Source of the DNA: Nitrospinota bacterium
Lineage (GTDB): Bacteria > Nitrospinota_A > UBA7883 > JACRLM01
Length of the DNA: 36,374 nucleotides
Assembly (NCBI GenBank): GCA_016235255.1
Contig: JACRLM010000038.1
Location: 1 to 36,374, forward strand
Direction of reading: 5' to 3'
The notes beneath the pieces were generated by a model. The model saw only the letters and a program-made list of their open reading frames with translations. It had not been told where the DNA came from and did no database searches. Of this stretch, positions 32,005 to 36,374 are shown piece by piece (the first letter of the stretch is position 1; every line of letters starts with the position of its first letter). A program made the translations under genes and the position numbers.

Positions 32005-34158
32005 ATGAAGGCGCAGGATTCGAACGACGATCTGTTCAACGAGTTCCTCGAAGAGTCTGAGGAAATGGTTGCTATGGTGGAGCGCAACTCCTCCGCCCTT
32101 GGCGCCAATCCGGAGGACATCACCCCTGTGCATGAAATTTTCAGGGGGGTGCATTCCCTGAAAGGCTCCAGCAATTTTTTCAACCTGGGAAACCTCAAGG
32201 AATTCACCCACAATTTTGAAAGCTTTTTGGACCTCATCCGTGAGAAGACCATACTGGTCACCCCCGAAATCACCCATTTCATCCTGGACGGGGCCGATCT
32301 TTTAAAGGCCATTTTCCATAGACTGCGAAGCTCCGGAGGGGACGTGCCTCTTCTGGAGGAGGAGGCGGAATACCTGAAAAAGATAGAAGAACAGATAGGC
32401 GCCTGTTCTTCGGAAACGCGCTACGAGCGCCTGCGGATCGAACTTTTAAAGTTCTTCAACAAGGCCGCCGAAGAGGGCTCCATGGAGGAGGACTCCCCCC
32501 TCAAGGAAGTTTATGAAATCATCAACCACACTACCCCGGAACTGGTCGAGGACAGGCGCAAAAAGTCCGCTACCGCCGGAGGCTCCCGCTGGACGCGGGG
32601 GGATCTGGAGGTGACGCGGGAGTATTCCACCCTCCAATCATTGTTCCAGGACGCCGCTTCGGGCGCCAGCGTGGACAACGCCTACAAGACATTCATGGAA
32701 AATGTGGACAGCCTTGTGGCCTTGCACAAGAACGCCTCCGACGAAGAGGCGGCGGCCATCCTGGAGAACATGAAGGAGAACTTCGGGATTTTCTTCCAGG
32801 ACGAAATAGGGCTCGACGAAATGCTGGCGGCGGACATGTCCGAATCGCTGACGGAGTACGGAAAGCTTCTTTCCGAAGTGCGGGTGGAGGAGAAAAAGGC
32901 GGAGCCTGCCGGTGAAAAGCCGGAGGCCGGGGAGACAAAAGAGAGGGAGCGGAGCGCCGCCAAGGCCAAGACTGTGCGCATCCGGGAGTCGCTGCTGGAC
33001 GATTTTATCGACCAGGTGGGGGAGCTTATCACCACCAACGAGCTGTTCAACATCATCCAGAAAAAGCTGGAAGGGGGCGAACTGGAAGGCATCGCCAAGG
33101 AGATGAAGAACACCAACCAGGCCTTCCGCGAGCTTTCCGCGGTGATGCAGAAGAGCCTTTATGAGATCCGCAAGGCGCCGGTGGAGCGCGCCCTTGGCAA
33201 GCTTCCGAGCATCGTGCGCGGCATAGCCAAGGGGAACGGCAAAAGCGTGCAGCTTGTGATGAGCGGGGGTGAGACGGAACTGGACAAGAGCATGCTCGAC
33301 AGGCTGGAGATGATGCTTATCCATTGCGTGCGCAACAGCGCCGACCACGGCATAGAGACCCCGGAGGAGCGCGCCGCCGCGGGCAAGCCGCCGGAAGGGA
33401 AAATAATGATCAGCGTCGCCCCCGACGAGCAGGGGAGCAACATACTTCTGACCGTGGCGGACGACGGCAAGGGGGTGGACGTGGCCCGGGTGAAGCGCAA
33501 GGCTGTGGAAAAAGGGATGATAACCGTGGAGGCGGCCGCCCTGCTTCCGGAAGACGAGGCGCTGTCGCTTCTGCTGAAGCCGGGGTTCTCCACCGCCGAG
33601 AAGGTGACCGAGACCTCCGGCAGGGGTGTGGGGATGGACGTGCTGTGGGCCGGGGTGCACGGCATGGGGGGGCAGATGAAAATGCACAACAGCCCGGGCA
33701 AGGGGCTGCGCATCGAGATAAGCCTTCCGCTGGCGTACACCACCAGGATCAAGCTGGGGCTGATGCTCGGCGTGGGGGACAACGTGTTCCTGGTGCCGGT
33801 GGAGAACGTGCGCGAGTCTTTCCGCGCGGTGAAAGAAGACGTGACGCTGGTGGAGGGGAAGGGGGAAGTTGTGAAACGATGGGGTATGCTGTACCCCGTG
33901 GTGCGGTTGGGGGAGCTATTCGGCGTCCCGGCCAAAAAGAGAAATATATGGGATTCGATTTGTGTGCTGGCCGAGTCCAAGGGTATCATGGTGGTGCTCG
34001 CGGTGGACGATATGCTCGGCCAGAGGCAGATAGTTTATAAACAGCTTACTGTGCAGACCAGGGAGCCGGCGGCGTTCGAAGGGATATCAATCCTCGACGG
34101 GCGGCATATGGCGCTGATACTCAGCGTCGAAGGTATAATCAGGCAGTTTCAAGGGTAG
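32005..34158 (+). CDS. cheA: CheA-like chemotaxis histidine kinase
   Basis: This 717-residue kinase has an N-terminal HPt domain with phospho-accepting His50 in 'RGVHSLKGSSNFFNL', a long helical linker lacking a recognisable P2 domain, and a dimerisation segment ('IRESLLDDFIDQVGELITTNEL'). The ATP-binding domain has the N box 'HCVRNSADHG' at about 440, G1 'DDGKGVD' at about 486 and G2 'SGRGVGMD' near 538. A C-terminal CheW-like domain completes it. ATG 32005 was chosen over an upstream TTG (31987); neither has a clear ribosome site. It is followed six bases later by the CheD fusion. Confidence 0.92.
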   Translation: MKAQDSNDDLFNEFLEESEEMVAMVERNSSALGANPEDITPVHEIFRGVHSLKGSSNFFNLGNLKEFTHNFESFLDLIREKTILVTPEITHFILDGADLLKAIFHRLRSSGGDVPLLEEEAEYLKKIEEQIGACSSETRYERLRIELLKFFNKAAEEGSMEEDSPLKEVYEIINHTTPELVEDRRKKSATAGGSRWTRGDLEVTREYSTLQSLFQDAASGASVDNAYKTFMENVDSLVALHKNASDEEAAAILENMKENFGIFFQDEIGLDEMLAADMSESLTEYGKLLSEVRVEEKKAEPAGEKPEAGETKERERSAAKAKTVRIRESLLDDFIDQVGELITTNELFNIIQKKLEGGELEGIAKEMKNTNQAFRELSAVMQKSLYEIRKAPVERALGKLPSIVRGIAKGNGKSVQLVMSGGETELDKSMLDRLEMMLIHCVRNSADHGIETPEERAAAGKPPEGKIMISVAPDEQGSNILLTVADDGKGVDVARVKRKAVEKGMITVEAAALLPEDEALSLLLKPGFSTAEKVTETSGRGVGMDVLWAGVHGMGGQMKMHNSPGKGLRIEISLPLAYTTRIKLGLMLGVGDNVFLVPVENVRESFRAVKEDVTLVEGKGEVVKRWGMLYPVVRLGELFGVPAKKRNIWDSICVLAESKGIMVVLAVDDMLGQRQIVYKQLTVQTREPAAFEGISILDGRHMALILSVEGIIRQFQG

Positions 34159-34163
34159 ATAAA

Positions 34164-35108
34164 ATGGAACCAGATAAAAAGCGCATATTCGTCCTGCCGG
34201 GGGAGATAGCCCTCACAAAGCAGCCATCCGTAATCGCAACGCTGCTCGGCTCGTGCGTGGCGGTGTGCCTGTTCAACAAAAAGGGGCGGTTCGGGGGGAT
34301 GAACCATTACATGCTCCCGACGGGGACGGACGCGTCCATGCTCGGCAAATACGGCGATTACTCCACGGAAAAGCTCATCAACTCCATGCTCAAGGCGGAC
34401 GCGGAGAAGCGCAACCTTGTGGCCAAGGTATATGGCGGCGGAGCCGTGGTGGGGCATCTTAATTCCGGGTTTGACATCGGGATACGGAATATAGAAACAG
34501 CCCTGAACATCCTGGCCAAGCACGGCATTGATATCGCGGAACGGATGACCGGAGGGGACTCCGGGCGCAAGATATTTTTCGACAACTACACCGGCGACGT
34601 GGAGATGCGCCTGATCGAGAAGTCCGAGATGACAAAACAGCTGGAGGCCAAAAAGCAGGACCTGGCAGGCCGCAAAATCCGCACGCTGATAGTGGACGAC
34701 TCCGCCACCGTCCGCAACATCCTGCGCAGGGCGCTCGACCTGGACAAGGAAATCCACGTTGTGGGCGAGGCGGAGGACGCTTTTGACGCGCGCAACAAGA
34801 TTCTGGAGCTCGATCCGGACGTGATCACGCTGGATATCATAATGCCAAAGCTCGACGGCGTGTCGTTCCTTAAAAAGCTTATGGTGCATTACCCCAAGCC
34901 GGTGATAATCGTAAGCTCCGTGGCGCAAAAGGGGAGCAAGATGCGGTTCCGGGCGCAGGACATCGGCGCTGTGGACGTGGTGGACAAGGAAGACCTGAAG
35001 CTTTATCAGGGGATGGAGACGGTCCAGCGCATCCTGTCGCAGAAAATCAAGCTTGCGGCCCACACCCACGTCAAAAAGCGCAGCGCCGAGGACGTGGCGA
35101 ATATCTAG
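34164..35108 (+). CDS. CheD deamidase fused to CheB-type receiver domain
   Basis: The 314-residue protein has two parts. Residues 1-160 are a CheD glutamine deamidase with 'LGSCVAVCLF' (Cys31) and 'GGMNHYMLP' (His48), the expected catalytic pair. Residues 170-285 are a receiver domain most like CheB's, with Asp178, Asp179, phosphoacceptor Asp224 in 'VITLDIIMPKLDG' and Lys275. The CheB methylesterase domain is absent; the protein ends about 30 residues after the receiver. Phosphorylation by the adjacent CheA may control receptor deamidation directly. A GTAGATAAA leader gives only weak ribosome binding. Confidence 0.9.
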   Translation: MEPDKKRIFVLPGEIALTKQPSVIATLLGSCVAVCLFNKKGRFGGMNHYMLPTGTDASMLGKYGDYSTEKLINSMLKADAEKRNLVAKVYGGGAVVGHLNSGFDIGIRNIETALNILAKHGIDIAERMTGGDSGRKIFFDNYTGDVEMRLIEKSEMTKQLEAKKQDLAGRKIRTLIVDDSATVRNILRRALDLDKEIHVVGEAEDAFDARNKILELDPDVITLDIIMPKLDGVSFLKKLMVHYPKPVIIVSSVAQKGSKMRFRAQDIGAVDVVDKEDLKLYQGMETVQRILSQKIKLAAHTHVKKRSAEDVANI

Positions 35109-35166
35109 CCCTTTTGGCATCCGCCTTGCTTTACCCTTTGTCAGGTTGACTTAACGGGGTTTTGCG

Positions 35167-35556
35167 ATGCGATTCAAGGCGGTTTTTGCCACAATTACGG
35201 CAATTCTTGCCTCTTATGGGGTCTCCTCAGCCTCTTATGGGGAGCAACTGGCGCCGGTCTATATAGACCGCGAGGCCGGCTATGTTTATTTCCTTGTTCA
35301 AAACAACTGGAACAAGCCTATAAACAACCTGTTTGGATGGGTTTACGGGTCTGATCCCAAGGGCCGCGAGGCGGCGCGTCTTGTGAACAATCCGCATCAG
35401 CAGGGGATGAAGGTCTCCATAGAATCCCACTCGCCCGGAAATGCGGGGCTGTACCGGTTCAAAATTCCTGCCGAGTATTCCGCCTATCCGGAATACCGGC
35501 TTATAATTCAAAATGATAGCTTGTATCACTCATGGGTGGCGAGGTGGTATAAATGA
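35167..35556 (+). CDS. Small secreted protein of unknown function
   Basis: The 129-residue protein has a signal peptide at about 1-22 ('RFKAVFATITAILASYGVSSA') and a mature part rich in aromatic residues and beta-strands. Features include 'GYVYFLVQNNWNKPINNLFGWVYG' and 'AYPEYRLIIQND', a possible Ig-like fold. A 21-bp in-frame duplication (35209-35221 and 35230-35242) repeats 'ASYG' at the cleavage region. The start overlap with the next gene (ATGA) shows coupling. Family unknown. Confidence 0.65.
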   Translation: MRFKAVFATITAILASYGVSSASYGEQLAPVYIDREAGYVYFLVQNNWNKPINNLFGWVYGSDPKGREAARLVNNPHQQGMKVSIESHSPGNAGLYRFKIPAEYSAYPEYRLIIQNDSLYHSWVARWYK

Positions 35557-36218
35557 AAAAGGCGATATTCTTTCTGGCGCTGTTCGTTTTAACCCTTCCG
35601 GCCGGGGCGGCGGAAAATAAACCTGCCAAGGTCCGCAACAACCGTGTCGATTTCGGCCCATATGTCACAGGGATGGCCCTATCGCTGGCGGCGGCGCCGG
35701 GATACAAGGATTCGGCCAAGGTGACCTGGGAGGCGTACTCGAAAGAATCGGACAGGAAAAGCGTCTGGGCCCTTGCGCCGGAAGACGTTTCGATAGCTGA
35801 AAACATCGTTTCGCGCATGCCGGTGCTGGTGGTGAACGCCCCGGCTATCGGGTGCGACATGGCGCCGCGCCTTATGTTCCTCGTGGACCCGGCCGCAGGG
35901 GCGGGCGAAGGATCGGGAAAGCTTTTCGCCTATGAGTATAACGTGTGCGACACCTCCGGGATGCTCAACACGGAGATGATGATGGACCAGTACATCGCAA
36001 AGTATGGAATGTATGACCGCAAGGATTACGACCGCAAAATGATCGTGTACCATAACGTGATGAAAAAATACCGCGTCGGCGTGCGCCCGCTTGAAGGTGT
36101 CGCCGGGAAGGTTGGGCTCACCATCACCGTGCTCGGCGACGAAGTGTTCCGCTCGGCGTACCAGAACTGGCGCGCCGCCATCCGGACAGCCACACGCAAG
36201 GCGCAACGGGAGTTTTAG
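35553..36218 (+). CDS. Secreted protein of unknown function
   Basis: The 221-residue protein has a clear signal peptide ('MKKAIFFLALFVLTLPAGAA', cleavage after AGAA or AGA). The mature region has two cysteines ('AIGCDMAPRLMF' and 'YEYNVCDTSGML') that could form a disulfide. The C-terminal third is positively charged and helical ('NWRAAIRTATRKAQREF'). The start overlaps the preceding secreted-protein gene by four bases, so the two probably act together. No family is recognised. Confidence 0.68.
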   Translation: MKKAIFFLALFVLTLPAGAAENKPAKVRNNRVDFGPYVTGMALSLAAAPGYKDSAKVTWEAYSKESDRKSVWALAPEDVSIAENIVSRMPVLVVNAPAIGCDMAPRLMFLVDPAAGAGEGSGKLFAYEYNVCDTSGMLNTEMMMDQYIAKYGMYDRKDYDRKMIVYHNVMKKYRVGVRPLEGVAGKVGLTITVLGDEVFRSAYQNWRAAIRTATRKAQREF

Positions 36219-36339
36219 ATTAAAGGAATCTGGTTGTTAGCAACAAATAGAAATGTCCGGTTTAGTAGCACATGAATTGTCCGCTTTGTCCATCCGGTGA
36301 TTTCCGATTAATCCCGGCGTGGCCGCAAGCGGCGGACAG
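36219..36339. repeat. Element-like end between 36218 gene and transposase fragment
   Basis: This stretch contains several direct or near-direct motifs: AATGTCCGGTTT (near 36250), TTGTCCGCTTTGTCC (near 36276) and GCGGACA (near 36332). Together with the adjacent integrase-like 3' end they fit the terminus of an insertion sequence. The exact boundary and target duplication are not visible. Confidence 0.4.
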
Positions 36340-36374
36340 TTACGCCGCGGCCTTCCTTTTCTTTTTGATTTCAA
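36340..36374 (-). CDS. Transposase-like gene, C-terminal fragment (runs off right edge)
   Basis: On the minus strand the visible frame ends EIKKKRKAAA followed by TAA at 36342-36340. A short basic Ala-ending tail is common in integrase-type transposases, and the neighbouring repeats support this, but ten residues cannot prove it. It has the same strand as the transposase N-terminus at the left edge. Confidence 0.3.
   Translation of the reverse strand, partial: EIKKKRKAAA

Noticed and set aside
32638..33687. A 349-codon leftward open frame
   Set aside because: It is antisense to the CheA kinase and is His/Leu-rich in the manner of reverse-strand artefacts.

Overview
The window is a GC-rich (roughly 60%), densely coded bacterial chromosome segment. 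A LapA/DUF1049 protein, a Tat component, LPS-type isoprenoid genes and predicted secreted proteins suggest a Gram-negative cell. The mix of a large BadF/HgdC-type activase, a CheD-receiver fusion, TTG starts and dispersed intergenic repeats fits an environmental, deeply branching lineage (Desulfobacterota, Nitrospirota or Nitrospinota-like). That placement is an inference; no 16S rRNA or other decisive marker is present.

Layout. Bases 1-51 hold the start of a transposase-like gene running off the left edge. Bases 350-7438 are one long rightward operon for translation and envelope precursors: rpsB, tsf, pyrH, frr, uppS, cdsA, dxr and a GT4 glycosyltransferase. Bases 7440-7980 hold repeats and the SRP RNA gene. 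Bases 7981-13756 run leftward: a small membrane/coiled-coil protein, a 2[4Fe-4S] ferredoxin, a 1434-residue double activase, and a VapBC-type pair. Bases 13858-18390 run rightward: metF, a MazEF-type pair, then trpB, an unknown membrane-anchored gene, and trpA. Bases 18525-20830 run leftward: xseA and folD. Bases 20999-24915 run rightward: two unknown membrane or coiled-coil genes, a LapA-like gene, and ftsH. Bases 25037-29736 are a mosaic of core genes (surE, aroA) and AT-richer accessory genes: a repeat-containing small ORF, a conserved unknown 'PFD/NMPFE' protein, and a PIN toxin paired with an apparently membrane-anchored antitoxin. Bases 29866-31828 hold a DUF2065 protein, an alpha/beta hydrolase, tatA/B and a secreted beta-rich protein. 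Bases 32005-36218 hold a CheA-like kinase, a CheD-receiver fusion and two small secreted proteins. The right edge shows the 3' end of another leftward transposase-like gene.

Functional links. The first operon couples ribosome production to undecaprenyl, phospholipid and MEP-pathway isoprenoid synthesis. The ferredoxin next to the giant activase is a plausible electron donor for ATP-driven low-potential electron transfer. MetF and FolD both act on C1-folates but lie in separate transcription units. CheA and CheD-receiver form a minimal signalling unit without receptors, CheW, CheR or methylesterase in view.

The most notable items are the three toxin-antitoxin modules within 15.4 kb (one apparently membrane-tethered), the unknown gene set translationally coupled to surE, the CheD-receiver fusion, the gene inserted between trpB and trpA, and several families of palindromic dispersed repeats. 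One repeat copy supplies the stop codons of two convergent genes.
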